DNA of 64,000 bases from Puffinus mauretanicus (Eukaryota > Chordata > Aves > Procellariiformes > Procellariidae). A program made the translations under genes and the position numbers. This document shows, in pieces, positions 1-12,700 of this stretch; positions within the stretch are counted from its first letter, which is position 1, and each line of letters opens with the position of its first letter. A model generated the notes under the pieces. It was given only the letters and a program-made list of their open reading frames with translations. It was not told the DNA's origin and made no database searches. The DNA lies in assembly GCA_023333565.1 (NCBI GenBank), contig JAJKFH010002906.1, positions 2,620,501-2,684,500 of the forward strand. Direction: 5' to 3'.

Positions 1-242
1 AAGTAGCTAAAACTGCTTCGCAGTTACTGGTGCTGACCCTGGAAGCAGTGCAGCTGTGACCCCGCAGCGCTGTGCCTGACCCACCGGGCCCTGCGGATCT
101 GACCGAGACCTGCCCCTCTCTCCCTGTCAGGGTAACCCACCGGCTGGGTATTCATCCGTAATAACCAAGAGTTAAATATATCGGCTGCACGCGAACCCCA
201 GTCAGAAGAGGTGGCAAAAGTCTTTCTACCTTCTCTTAACAA
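1..242. other. Moderately GC-rich segment at the window edge, unidentified
   Basis: Higher GC and CpG than the following 1.5 kb, with a small hairpin AACTGC-TTC-GCAGTT at 11-25. The 72-codon minus-strand frame (24-242) has no recognised motif. It may be the end of a repeat that begins outside the window. Confidence 0.25.
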
Positions 243-1807
243 ATAAGCCGTATTTGAATCATTCTTTAAAAATGACTAACGACCTTGTGAACACCCTACA
301 CTCACACTCATTCATCTTTTTACCAGCAGATGCCAGGTCATATATCCTTGCATGAAGGGAAATTAGGCAAATGTGTTGTAAGATCTTATCAAGGGGTATT
401 TTGACGATCTGCTCAGTGATTTTTAATCTAAGCAGAAATTGCTTCTACACCTTCTTACACTAAATTCTATTTAACATCAGATAATTCCACTTAATGTAAG
501 GTGTTTCTTTAACAGACAGCTTTTTCCCCATTCCTCGTGGTCTCTCTAGCACTTGCATTTACTGCAACTGCTGGTAGCAACTTTAATAGAAATACTGGCA
601 GCAGTTTTTCAACAAAAGGATACTTGCCTGCAAGATACCTCTTCCCCATTTCCTTTCTGTTTTTTCTTATTTAAGAGGATTGGAATTTAGTTGCCTCCTC
701 CATGCCCTGCAGTTCCTTCTCTAGACCACCTGCTGGAGGATATTACAACTCCAGCATTACATTTATGACATATATTTTTGATGAATCTTCCTTAAAAACT
801 GTGACTATGGTTCTATTAGATGGGAGTCATTCCATATTTGCAGTCTCACTGACATGAAATTCAATTAATTTTGTATTATGATCAGAAACATGGAATAGAT
901 TTGATTTTGCAGAAAGTTGACATTTTAGCCAAGAGAGATGTCTGTTATACTTATTTATCTGATTAGGGCAAAATACTGTGAAACGTTTTTCCATTATGGT
1001 ACTCATCTGCAAGAGAGAGATTCCTTATTTATGTAGGAGTAGAGGGAAAGTGCTTTGACCTAGGAATGAAGAAACTTGATTGTCCCCTCTTCACATTGCT
1101 ATCTTATATGTCTCTGTATCTCGGGAAGCGTATTGTGTAGCAAGACCTCAGACTTTTTCTTAGAAAGCTGACAACTATCACGGCCCAATTCATCATAAAA
1201 TAGGACTGCACACTGACTCTTAGCAAGCTGGACAAAATCCCTTTCTCTTTTATGGCAAACTGGAGCTTCAGCTTCTGCTCAGGCAGAGTCCTCCTGGAAT
1301 GAACGTGGCAAATGGGAATTTGGATATTCGCTAGGAGGGCTGAAGAGAATTCAAACTCTGCTGAGGGCCTGTGAAAATGAACCCTGTGGTCATATAATAG
1401 GTTTTTTTTCCCCTTTAGTTTTCTTTTAGAAAATGTGTTGTTTAATTTATATATCTCTTGGTTTATGACTTCTAATTAAAAAAGTATAATCTGTCAATGA
1501 TGGCATCGCATGCTAAGCATAGACACTTTTCTGTCACCAGGGGACATATTTTTGGATCTCATTTATAAAATCTCTCACTTTTATCACTTCATTAGCATTT
1601 CACACTTTATTGATAAATCTTATCACACAGTGGCAGTATTGGAAGTTGAGGAACATACGTAGTGTATTGGTATTTGAATAACAAGGCAAACATTGTGAAT
1701 CTCTGTCTGCCTTTTATGCTACCTTCCATTCAAAGATTATTTCCACAACACTTCCACAAGTTTCCATGGATTACACGAGTATCGCAGAAAAATGCAGTCT
1801 TTCATTA
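243..1807. other. AT-rich intergenic DNA
   Basis: No gene, RNA or recognisable repeat seen; short frames only. Confidence 0.6.
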
Positions 1808-2075
1808 TTTTCCATTTTGGTTTGGTCATTTTGGGGTCAGCTGTCCCAGCTGTGTCCCCTCCCAACCTCTTGCCCACCCCCAGCCTACTGGCCTTTGGGG
1901 GAATGGGGGGGAGGTGAGAGACAAGAGACAGCCCTGGTGCTGTGGGAGCATTGCTCAGCTATAGCCAACACACCGGTGTGTTATCAGTCAACACTGTTGT
2001 AGCCACAGATGCAAAGCACAGTGCCATACGGGCTGCTATGGAGAAAGTTAACTCCATCCCAGCCAGACCCACTGC
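1808..2075 (-). mobile_element. Endogenous retrovirus LTR fragment (avian, U3 5' part)
   Basis: On the minus strand the segment begins TGCAGTGGGTCTGGCTGGG and runs through the motifs GGAGTTAACTTTCTCCATAG, AACAGTGTTGA and GGGGACACAGC, matching in order the remembered 5' portion of a common avian LTR that starts TGTGCTGGTTTTGGCTGGG. It stops before the LTR TATA region, so it is a truncated, diverged copy. No retroviral coding sequence flanks it. Whether the family is ERVL or ERVK class I cannot decide without a repeat library. Three overlapping frames here are by-products. Confidence 0.7.
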
Positions 2076-3718
2076 AGTGAGCTTCCTCCTGACCTCTGCG
2101 GACATGAAATCTCTTTCGGTCTTCCCAAAAGACCTGATGTTTCCTTCCCTCTGCTACAGGTTTACTAAGGCTGGCAAACATTAAATGTCTGCATCTGGAT
2201 TTTCACTATGCCATGAGGTGTAACTTACTTCACTTTTAAAAGAATGGTGTATATTTTAAGCAATTTCATCTAAAGACAAAGATTTAATTTTTTTCCCCAA
2301 GCCAGGATTGTTTGCAAAGATCATAAAAGGATACTTTGGATCTAGAGCTCTTCATGCATTTTAGGAATTCAGTTTTTACAATCACCTGTCAAAGATAACC
2401 ATTAAAAACTATAACATTAAAAAAGAAAACTTCAGAGACAAATTTCTTTGATAGGGCAAATAGTTCTTGGCAGTGAAAGAAAGAAGCTGTGATGTGAGCA
2501 GTTCTCTTATTTTGCTTGTTATAGTAAATGCTCTCCTACAGATGGAATTCAGGCAGTAATTCCAAAAATATTAAATTATCTACTTTAAAAAATGAGTCAA
2601 GTGAATCCTCCCTTTTTAAAGGCCGTGAAAAAGAAATCGTCTTTTTTCAGACTTGCCAGTAGAGAAGGGGATAAGCGGGAAGTACAATTGATCTCATCTA
2701 AAATCTTACAGTCAAGAACATTTATTATGGCATAAGGCAGAAAGTGAGAGATGCTTATAAATGAGATCCAACTGTCTCTCCAGATGCATTTTGCTGAAAT
2801 ACTATTCAGAGTGAACCTTTAAAACCTGAATTTGGAAAGCATAAGCCATGCTAAAATAAATCTAAGCTGATATATTCATTTGTAACAAAATGAATGTGAC
2901 ACATCATGGCTATGACTATATGTAATTTCACCCTGAAAATTCAGTTTTCAGAGGTAATTTAATTTTCTTTAAAACATTATTGAAAACTACAAGACAGAGA
3001 TTAGAATAAATGTCCTTGTCTCACATGGATATTAATTTTGACAATGTTCACCCTACAACTGAAATACAACAGGCAAATCCACTATTTGCTAAGTCATCTA
3101 TGATGGAAGGGGTTGATACATAATTATTTAAATGGTCAGTAGGATTATCACTTTAATGTTTAAAGACTCTGAGCAAGAGATAGGATAAAGGGTAGGAAAA
3201 TTAGATGATTTATACATGCTTCATTAACTATTTTTTCAGGCATTAACACAATACAGAAGAAGGATGCTAACTCAACCTACTGCTCTCTGTGAAGTTTGTA
3301 GATAAGGTATAAGGCATGGTAAAGTTAAACTGCAGTGAGAAATGTGTCCATGGTATGGAGCTGTTTGATAAATGCTGTTGCAGTATTTGTCTTAGACAGT
3401 CCCCAGACTGTGCCTGTTAAAGTCAACAGGAATTTCTTATTGCATCTACAGGCAATGAGTAAGGCCTAGACTCTTTACATTTGCTTTTACAATCTTCTTG
3501 ATATTCTCAAATATGGTGTTGTCCTCCCTACAATTGCGTGTCTGTATGCAAGTGCACACAGACCCACACGCTATTAAGACCTAGATGTGGGATTGAATTC
3601 TCTGCCTTCACACTCGAATGTCTACCAGAATGTGTTACTGTGCACCTTTCATATCACGGGGATGTAGAGTCTTCATTAACCAAGCTGCATTAAAATCACA
3701 GCTCCAATATTTTGGTTT
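2076..3718. other. AT-rich intergenic DNA
   Basis: Nothing recognisable; stop codons frequent in all frames. Confidence 0.6.
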
Positions 3719-3832
3719 AGCAAAGCGTTTAATCCTGTGCCAACTTTAAGCATGTAAGTGGTCCTGTTGAGTTAACGGTGCTTCTCACATGATTGAACTT
3801 AAGCATGTACTTAATTGCTTGATTTGGGGCCA
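3719..3832 (+). repeat. Ancient amniote fold-back interspersed repeat (relic)
   Basis: Words CTTTAAGCATGTAAGTGGTC, TCTCACATG, CTTAAGCATGTACTTAATTG and TTGGGGCC occur in the order of a widespread reptile/bird repeat in which 'ttaagcatgtgagtagtcccattga' is followed by its own near-reverse complement. The copy is diverged, and the arms are no longer perfect. Name not recalled with certainty. Confidence 0.5.
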
Positions 3833-4039
3833 GAGCGCTGAGAACGCTGCGGGAGGAAGCTGCGGGTGGGGGAATGCACTCTGCTAAGCCAGACCCCGTT
3901 CAGGTCGTAATGGCTTAGTTCAAAACTCTTTCTTTCCGACAGGCCAAACTTTGAAGAAGCCAGAAGTTTTTGCGGTTGTTTGAAAGGATCGTCATGGCTC
4001 AAAATTCGAGACAATAGGGGGAGTGAGCTGGTAGTACAG

Positions 4040-4620
4040 ACTGGATATAAACCAGAAAAAATAGGATCAGAAAGAACAAGAAGATTATGAGATACAGCAA
4101 AATGTCAAAACTAATAAGAGGAGATTTCAGCTACCCAGACACACAGGAACAGGGACACAATGAAGGAAATAAATCAAGCAACAGTCATGTACTATATCCT
4201 CAATGTGTTAAAAGGTGGCAAGAAAGACGAAAGTTCTGACTTTCAACAGTGCAGCTGTTAGGAGACAGAGGTGGAGGACTCACTAATGACCATAATCCAG
4301 TTGAATTAATCAGTGCAGACTGAACCTGCAACTGGAATAAATAACCCCCAAGGACTTTGAATGTAGAAGAATGGAGAAGTGCTGGAGAGGATCCAGTGGG
4401 TTAAGCTTCCAATGGGAGGAGTGGGAGGAGGGAAGGACACAGACGAAATGGAAACTGTTCAAGCAATTACTGCATATCCAAGGGTGATGCATATTATCCA
4501 ACAATATGTATCCTACAAGGAGAAAAAGAGCATGGGAAGTAAACACAGGAATGAAAAAGATATTGAGAAATAAATAAGAGAGATACATATGCAGTGTAAA
4601 ATTTCAGGTGCAGAGGGAGA
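4040..4620 (+). mobile_element. Ancient LINE (CR1-like) endonuclease-domain relic
   Basis: Two marks of an APE-type LINE endonuclease occur in the right order: GGAGATTTCAGCTACCCAGAC (GDFSYPD) at 4120-4140, corresponding to the GDFN motif, and codons for NDHNPVEL at 4284-4307, corresponding to the SDH motif. The spacing (about 55 codons) is a little shorter than in CR1 and out of frame by indels, so the copy is dead and old. The ends are guesses. Confidence 0.4.
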
Positions 4621-5046
4621 ACAGAAAATGTATACAATTAATTTAAGATAAAAGAAAGCAAAGATACTAAAAGCGCAATCAGATAATGAAATTAAGATGG
4701 TAGAAGATTATAGAAATAGACTAATATCAGAGTATATCCCTAGCATATGTAAGAAAAACTCTGCAAAGAAAGCAGCAGGTTTTCAGGATGAAACCAAGGC
4801 AGCATGATACTATGAGTTGGTTCAAGCCCCATTCTTCAAGGCCGATTTTACTATTACTGAAAGGTTTAAAACAATAAAGCAATTGGCAACACTTGTTTTT
4901 AAACAAAGTTTTCTCCATTTACAACATACTGGGAAAAAGACAATCCGGCTTTCCCCATCTCACAGCCCAGCTGTTATTAAGAGGGGCAAGTTCACAAAGT
5001 TTTCCCACAACTTTCCACCTTTCCCAGAGTGACCCAGGTGAATGAA

Positions 5047-5092
5047 AAGTAACTACATATCATTCTTAGAAGTAACTACATATCATCCTTAG
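5047..5092 (+). repeat. 23-bp tandem duplication (2 copies)
   Basis: AAGTAACTACATATCATTCTTAG at 5047-5069 is followed directly by the same unit with one T-to-C change at 5070-5092. It lies about 100 bp upstream of the CR1 5' break. Confidence 0.9.
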
Positions 5093-5189
5093 CAGACACT
5101 GCAAGATGCTCAGGCAGTTGCCTCTTCTACCGCCATTCCACCTCCATTTTGCACAAGCTGGAACTTGGAAAATGTAGGAAGCACCGGGT

Positions 5190-5897
5190 TTGAAGAGGTA
5201 TTGCCCAGAGGAAAAGGACCTGGGGGTGCTGATTGACAGTCAGCTGAACATGAGCCGGCAGTGTGCCCAGGTGGCCAAGAAGACCAACAGCATCCTGGCC
5301 TGTATCAGAAATAGTGTGGCCAGCAGGAGCAGGGAGGTGATCGTGCCCATGTACTCGGCACTGGTGAAGCCACACCTCGAATATTGTGTTCAGTTTTGGG
5401 CCCCTCACTACAAGAAGGACATGGAGGTGTTGGAGCGTGTCCAGAGAAGGGCAACGAAGCTGGTGAAGGGCCTGGAGCACAAGTCTTATGAGGAGCGGCT
5501 GAGGGAACTGGTATTGTTTAGTCTGGAGAAGAGGAGGCTGAGGGGAGACCTTATTGCTCTCTACAACTACCTGAAAAGAGGTTGTAGCGAGGTGGGTGTT
5601 GGTCTCTTCTCCCAAGTAACTAGCGATAGGACGAGAGGAAATGGCCTCAAGTTGCGCCAAGGGAGGTTTAGATTGGACATTAGGAAAAATGTCTTTACTG
5701 AAAGAGTGGTGAAGCCTTGGAACAGGCTGCCCAGGGAAGTGGTTGAGTCACCGTTCCTGGAAGTATCTAAAAGACGTGTAGATGAGGCGCTTAGGGACAT
5801 GCTGTAGTGGGAATGGTGGTGTTGGGTTGACGGTTGGACTCGATGATCTTAGAGGTCTTTTCCAACCTTAATGATTCTATGATTCTATGATTCTATA
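5190..5897 (+). mobile_element. CR1 LINE, 5'-truncated 3' end (copy 1)
   Basis: Open frame to the native stop (5805-5807) encodes the ORF2 C-terminus with hallmark blocks [66 protein letters not shown] and [12 protein letters not shown]. The 3' UTR has GACTCGATGATCTTAGAGGTC and TTCCAACC, ending in ATGATTCTATGATTCTATGATTCT. Reverse transcriptase and endonuclease are missing, so it cannot move on its own. The uninterrupted frame suggests a fairly recent insertion. It belongs to the same subfamily as the minus-strand copy at 36.5-38.0 kb. Confidence 0.95.
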
Positions 5898-8800
5898 TTT
5901 ATCAGTGAAGTCAACAATAGAAAATCTTTGGCTAAGAGCAGAAGGCTACATCTCCTAATTTACTCCTATATTTGAACCACAGTAATAAACTGTGTAGGAC
6001 AGTGTTGTTATTTTAATGACTTCTGTTTAGATGTCTCATTTTGTTGAGCAGATTTTCACCGAGTTTTTTCATTCAAGATTCTGTAGTGTTTTGGAAAGCA
6101 AAATACAACATAGCCAAAGCCATAGCAACAACAATGTTAAATAACGGGTGGCAATAGGAGCAAGGCTGTATAATTTGAGAAACTGTTCCACTCAATGAAA
6201 TGTTGCATTTGGAAACAGCAGATAGGAGGGCAGGTACTTGCTTATCACCATTCATAATGGAAGTACAACTGCAGCTCCAGTTCTGTTTGAGATGGTGCAG
6301 CACACAGTGGGATACAGAAAAATAATAGTCAGAGATGCCGCTTAAAGCTACAAGAGAAATCATGGATTGGTTTAACAAAGACAGACACAAAAAGCCCTTG
6401 ATATTCATGAGATTCAGTAAGCGCTGATAAAAAACTACTTCTGATGCTTAACCCTTATTTTCACTGTAGTATACGCGCACACTCTTGTGTGGAACAGAGC
6501 TAGTAGAAACATCCACTGAGGAAAAAGATGAGAACCATATACACCCGATATTATAATGTACCACTTTCCCTGTACAGTATAGTGCAATTAATTCCCTCAT
6601 GACAGCTTCCGAAATGAGGAAATATGTAAAATATGTATAAAATATTTGGATGTATTTTATTAGCTTTGTTTAGTATTTGTCACACTAGTCAAAGTTGCAA
6701 CAACAGAATTTCTGTGCTCAGACATCTCCAAGTTCACCCTGATCTTTCAGAAAAATAAGCATTTGTCTCAGATTGGAGTTTTCTTTAAGACAAAAAAAAC
6801 CCTGAAAATAATCCAAATCTCTTCATTTTAAATTGCAATGTTTAGAAGAAATCCAAACTTGTACTTTATTGATGGTTATAATAAATGACTTTGTTCATTT
6901 GCTTACACATGAAACGTTCACTGCAGTTTAACACATCAGGGCTATCTAATGTACAAAGAAGCTGTTGTCCTTTATACTACTTTAACCTGACAAAATACAG
7001 ATTTAATAGTATAACTTAAAGATTACACTTAATCAGCACAAGATACTCTTGACTAAAGATATCTCTGTCCTTTCTGATGTGAGGCTATAAACCAATGTAT
7101 GTATGTACAGTCCTTTATAATTCCAGTCAGTAACACACATACTGTATATAAATGTGTTTTGATTTTATTTGCTGTTCTTTCAAGTTCTCCATCAGTGAGA
7201 ATCTTCAATAACAGAAGTAAAGCACTTAAAGCTTTCTGCTACCCTCTGCAGCTTTCAGCAATAAATAAATAAGACCCCAATCCTGAAGGTAAGGCTAAAC
7301 CCTTGCTCTTGCAAATTTCAGTAGTGTTTCACATAGGCCAAGTTAAAGGATAAAGGTTTAAATCACTAATTGCAATAACTTGTCCATTGTATTTGCATAA
7401 CTCTCTTTTTTCTACCAAGTATGCTGAATTTCAGGACATGGAAAACCAGGGCATTTGTCATAAACTTTTCCTTTGAGTTTTTTTTAAACAGCTGAACATA
7501 TATTTTATTTCTTCAGAACAAAGTTAAAGGCATTTGAAAAAAAAAACTTTGCTAAAACTGTAATTAAAAAATTTTTTTTTTCTGAAAGCTTTTTTAGGTG
7601 AACTAAATTATAATGGACATATATAAATAAAAAAGAAAAGAGCAAAGAAGAACATGAATATATATTACTAGCGTAATTCATCAAAAACAGTTGACACTTC
7701 AATCTAATCCAGAAAATGAAAACACAGAACTTTATAGAGTTATAGGAAGTAAGCAATTTAAACGTACCATGGCACAAGGTCATCTAACAATGAAGCCAGG
7801 AAGATGTTCTCTTTTTATTCACTCTCCTTCACTCCTTTAATCCTTCTGAATCTATCAAGTACAGATTAATATAAATCTTTTTAACAGCCAGAGGTGATCT
7901 TCAAATCAGATAATTAATAGTAGTGGTCCAAGTGTTCTATAACAGGTCCATTTTTCCATTTTAATATAAAATGAAAGGGCACTTTATGTAACTAAGCTAT
8001 CACTCTGGGAAAGGTTTCTTTTTACATAATAAAGTAATATATGTCTTAACTAATTAGTTCATTATTTTAAAATGCAATTTTTGGGAAAACTCACTGAGAT
8101 AGTTCATCTTCCTTAAAAGGGTGCTGATGTGGAAAAAAACAATTCTCAGAATACACTCACCGCTACTCATTCAAAACACTCACTTGCTGAATCATTCCCC
8201 AAGTAGTCAGAGCTAAATGTATGAGGCAGAGGAAATACACTAAATTTGTTTTGAAAGTAAACCTCCAAGGCCATTTCATAAGCAAAAATCATATTCATGT
8301 CATACAGATACTGTGGTTAAGTTTGTGATTCCAATTAGGCCTGGAGAGCTTTCAATACTCTAGAAAAAATTACTTCACTAATCTATATGTAAATACTTCA
8401 GTAAAATCACTGAACAGTGATCAAGTTCAGTATTAATATCACAAATTAAAGATGGCATCTGAAAACCTACTGTCTAGAAGAATGATCAGAGTTCATGCAG
8501 AAGAATAATCTGTGATTTCAGCAGCCTATAAGCACTATGGAAAAAACTGCGGTGTTGTATTCATTAAATCTCAGTGTTATATATAAGAAAAACACTAAAT
8601 ATTGAAATACATCTAGTAGTCTGGTGGCAGCAGGGTGGGTAGTAGACAATCACCTGGAAATGGCAGCCTGAAGAAACTCATGGTAGGACCAGCAGACACT
8701 ATGTTCTACAGTTCAAGTTGGCAATTAAAGATACTACCTGTGCTTGCATTTCCATTATACACTGTTAAACCAGGAAAAAAAAGAACAACCGAAATAAACC

Positions 8801-11238
8801 CTTTATTCCTAATTATTTGGCTATCTTACTGCGAGTGTGTTTTTTTAAGTAGATGCAACAGCACATTTGCTTGCCCCAGTGGAGAGTGGGAAAAATTAGC
8901 CAAATATGCCATTGAAGTCCTATCAAGAGGCAAAAATACTTGTATTGGAGGAAGGCAGAACCATCCCCATGCTTTCCAAAGCGTTTAGGGTTTCTGTAGC
9001 TGCAGGACACATGAACTTGTTCACACCGCTGCCTGCCTTTATGTAGAGCAGCGTTGCTCTGCCCCTGGACTCGGCTTCCGCACAGCATCATGGAGACAAG
9101 CCAGCTGGAATGGCAAGTCCACGGTAAGAGTTCATGACTGTTCTTACTCCTGCCTCTCTCCCTTAGCTTCACTGTCTTATATTGAGCCTTCTGGATGTGC
9201 AATACAGATTTAGACAGTATAATTTTTAAAGGCAATCACTCAATTGACATGTATGTACGAGACATATGGGGCAGGATTTAGGTTCAGACCATAGATACCT
9301 AAATACAGGTGACTACCTATGCACTAGATACACAAGGTCTCACTTCAGTCAACAAAGGTTAATTTGGTGCCCACACAAAGCTGCTTAATTTCATTTTAGA
9401 TGGATGCCCTAAAATCTCAAAGACATCAGCCAAATGTTAGCAGATGTAATACAGAACTTAGAGGAGATCATCAGTTGCAACTGGTATTAGGAATGGCAAC
9501 TGGTATTAGAGCCTACAGTGTCTCAAGTGATGCTGTATGCCGACGTGTAAGCAAATGAATCAATCAATCCAGCCAGTGATGGCTGATCTATTTAACTCAT
9601 CCTGTGGCAGGCACCTAAGCTTGACAACTTCCCTTCTACCTGCCCCTACTGCAAAATAATTAGAATATATTTTTGATGCTGTCTTATATGCAGCTAACAT
9701 GGGAATATTACTCCCTCTTCCACTCTCTGATTTCCAGCAGATGAACATTGTTTAAAGCCTCCTCAGCTTAAAATGAAGTTAATTCTGGTAACAGATCCGT
9801 AGTAACGTCACATTTCCCTGCTGCTCATAAACCTTGTCACTGTACACCTATTACCTAAACTCTATTGCAGAAAGAGCACTAAACACAAAAAGAATAGGCT
9901 CATCCTTCCACAATTCATGATTGTTGGACCTTGTTGGACCATGCACAGCATAAAGAGCAGGAAGCACCCGAGTTCAATAACTGTACTGCCCGACAAGGCA
10001 ATTTTCACATGGGGACCTAGAAGGGAAAGGAGGATGCTCCACTGTTCAGTGCAAGCTAATTCTAAAACGGTTTTAAATTGCAAGGTACTGAGAGCCAGGG
10101 ACACTCTCCCCAAGAGCTGAGATGCCACATCTCTCACTGCTGTGTCAGTGTGGAGGTAGGCACACAGGGAAGAGCTCTGGGCAGCTCTGCCATTTGGATG
10201 CTCACAAGACACCTCAACGTGCAGTAGGCACCAGACAGAGGCCAGGACACATCTCTGCAGCAAGGGTGAAGAACCAAAAATTAACAGTCAAAAGTGAGCG
10301 GTGGAAAAAACTATTTCCTGTCACTTTTCTTAGCTTAAATTAATGAATAAGACATTTCTCTAACTGCTGTTGTGTCTAGGCATTAGGTACCTGCTAATTT
10401 TTGGTATGACCCATGAGAGAACTGAGCAGGAGAAAGAGAAGGTCATCATAGCCTTCCGACCCATTTCAAAAAAGCGTTATTCTGTATGCTGTGAATGACA
10501 CGGGATTTGGCATGAAGTTAGGCTGAGAGGGAAGTAGGAAAATGGATACTGCAAATAGCAAAGCCAGAGGAAAAAAATTAACATCAGAGCCAATAAATAT
10601 GTGTGTAGAAAGGTATGAAGGTTCCTGAATGTGTAGAAAGGAAATCTAAACTTGATGCCAATGTCTAGCGCAGTCAAGTGTCAGATACCATGATAATTAA
10701 GCAAACTCATAGACTGGAGATCAGCAGGAACCTTGTGGCAAAGGAAAGGTAACAAAACACAGCTCAGAAGCTAAAACAATTTTCACCCACAGATACAAGG
10801 AGACAGGAAGACCCATGTAGTCATCCTGTGATGTGGAAGAAGAGGTCTCTATCCTCCCATAATTTGTATCTGATAAACAGAGACAGGAGAGATGGCAGCC
10901 AGAGAGCACACAAAAAATATTTACCAGAAAGTACAAATTCTATTTGCAATTATATTGTAACTGCTTTCAGCTTACTTCAATCTTTTCCAACTGGAATTCA
11001 CCCAAACAATACATTACACTACAAAGTATTTTATAGCTGTCATCTAGAACTGGAAATTGTGGCACCTACCATGGCCAGTATGCAAGGCTCTCTCTCACGT
11101 GTTATGGGGATGACCATTTGTCTTCATGAAAACCATTTGACCTCAATATGTTACAACAGGCTATGAAACTGCACGTTTTTAATACTTTACATAATTGCCC
11201 AGATTTGCCTGTGATTCCAGATCGTCATTTTGAACTCA
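5898..11238. other. Intergenic DNA without recognised genes
   Basis: AT-rich unique-looking sequence. Frames of 92-140 codons at 6073-6408, 8635-9235 and 9862-10263 overlap on opposite strands and show no family features. A 10-bp direct repeat TTGTTGGACC occurs twice at about 9922-9941. Confidence 0.55.
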
Positions 11239-11601
11239 CTATTTTATAGCAGCACAAAGGGAATTTAACTTGTCAAGTGGCTGGTAAAGCTGAAAACGAA
11301 ATACCATAGGAAAAATGTCTGTGGTAGACCTTTCTGACCCAAACTTCTCTTTTGCCAGCAGAACAATTTGTCTCACCAGTCACTGTATGGGCTCCATCAG
11401 TTGTACAGCTGATCTTTTTTCTGGACTTGCATCAAACAACCTCAGCACATCGATCAGGACGTTCTTAAACCTCTGTCCTTTGACGCTAAATCCAAAAGTT
11501 CCCTTTTCATGCACACTCAACAAATAGACATTGATAACCTCAGAACATAACAATATGATGGATTTTATCTTGAAGGACCTAGAATAATTAAATGTGACCA
11601 A
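11239..11601 (-). pseudogene. Possible decayed coding relic, unidentified
   Basis: A minus-strand frame of 121 codons broken by a single TGA (11380-11382). Its composition is protein-like rather than low-complexity: peptides such as EKGTFGFSVKGQ, NVLIDVLRLFDASPEKRS and, after the stop, RQIVLLAKEKFGSE. I do not recognise the family, and no promoter, splice sites or partner exons were established. It could be a retropseudogene, a transposon relic or chance. Confidence 0.2.
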
Positions 11602-12406
11602 CTTGTTTCTGAAAGGTTTCCTTCAGCTCTGCCTCAAGGATGTGACATATTTGCTGTTTTTTCTCAGTTTTCGATTTCTTTTGCTTTGTCAGGGAAAGCA
11701 ATGCTATTATATATTACACAAAATAGTGATGCAGTGAGGAGTGATAAGTGACAGAATCCAGCAGAGGAAAAGAGTTCAAATAAAAGTGTTTCATATCTTA
11801 AGCCATACTGCATTTTGCCAATAATGTAAAAACTTTAAGACTTGGCAGATACCATTAACCAGGTATAATTGCTTTCCTAAAAGACTAGAAAGAAATTTTC
11901 TTTCCTCAGAAAAGCAGGAGCCATCAACAAAAAATCTCATCATCATTAGGAATGCAAATACAGGATAAATTTATCCAATGACTTTACTGAAGAAAAATTG
12001 TGAAAGTCAAAGTCTGGAAGTGAAAGACCCAAAATTTATACTGTTGTCCATTGCCCATCTTTTACGTTCATTTCATTTTGCCTTATGTGTCTGGATAATT
12101 ATGTGGCTTCTGCCATCACTGTATCCAACAAGCTCCTAAACACTTAAAATTATTTTTTTTTATTTCCCAGCTTGAGAAATAGCTTGACTGTTTTACGCAC
12201 CTACGAAAGATTGTAACAGAAAAATTATGTAAAGGACTTTTTTTTAAATGTTCTGCTCTAAACGCAGTAATCTCCATGGTTAGTCTCATGGTTAGGCGTG
12301 AATCCCATTGATGATCACACAAATGTTTTGCCTCATCCTGTATGTTCTCGTTGCAGTGGACACAAGTTGTCATGGAAAGCATTGTTCCAAGGAAAGAAAT
12401 AATTTC

Positions 12407-12700
12407 TTAGGCAGATGAAGGGGCTTTGGGGGCTTGCGGGGAGAGGAGCAGCTCAGGGCATGGCTGTGGGAAAGGCAGGACTGGGCAGCGGTGCTGGGCA
12501 GAGCTGAAGGCATAGCTGAAGGGCTGAGGAGGGACGGAGAGAACAGGCAGGGGGAGCAGCTCGCAGAGCAAGGTGAGGTTGGCTGAGAGCAGCTGGTGAG
12601 GAAAAAGCGGCAAGTACAGGACGCTAGCAGCTAGCCTTGGCAGCACCAGGCAGGCACGGCTAGCAAGCGCTGGCAGCACGAGGCAGAGCTAGCAGAGAGG
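12407..12700. other. GC-rich block with imperfect internal repeats, unidentified
   Basis: A 290-bp G/A/C-rich island in AT-rich DNA, with recurring words GCAGCTCG/GCAGCTC and a near-repeat of GCTAGC...GGCAGCACCAGGCA / GCTAGC...GGCAGCACGAGGCA around 12622-12690. A 90-codon minus-strand frame covers it but has only Leu/Pro/Ser-rich composition. Possibly part of an LTR or other repeat. Confidence 0.3.

Noticed and set aside
5127..5660. 177-codon minus-strand frame opposite CR1 copy 1 (and similar at 13926-14267, 36952-37464, 41449-41973)
   Set aside because: Antisense shadows of CR1 ORF2; the same shadow recurs opposite every CR1 copy.
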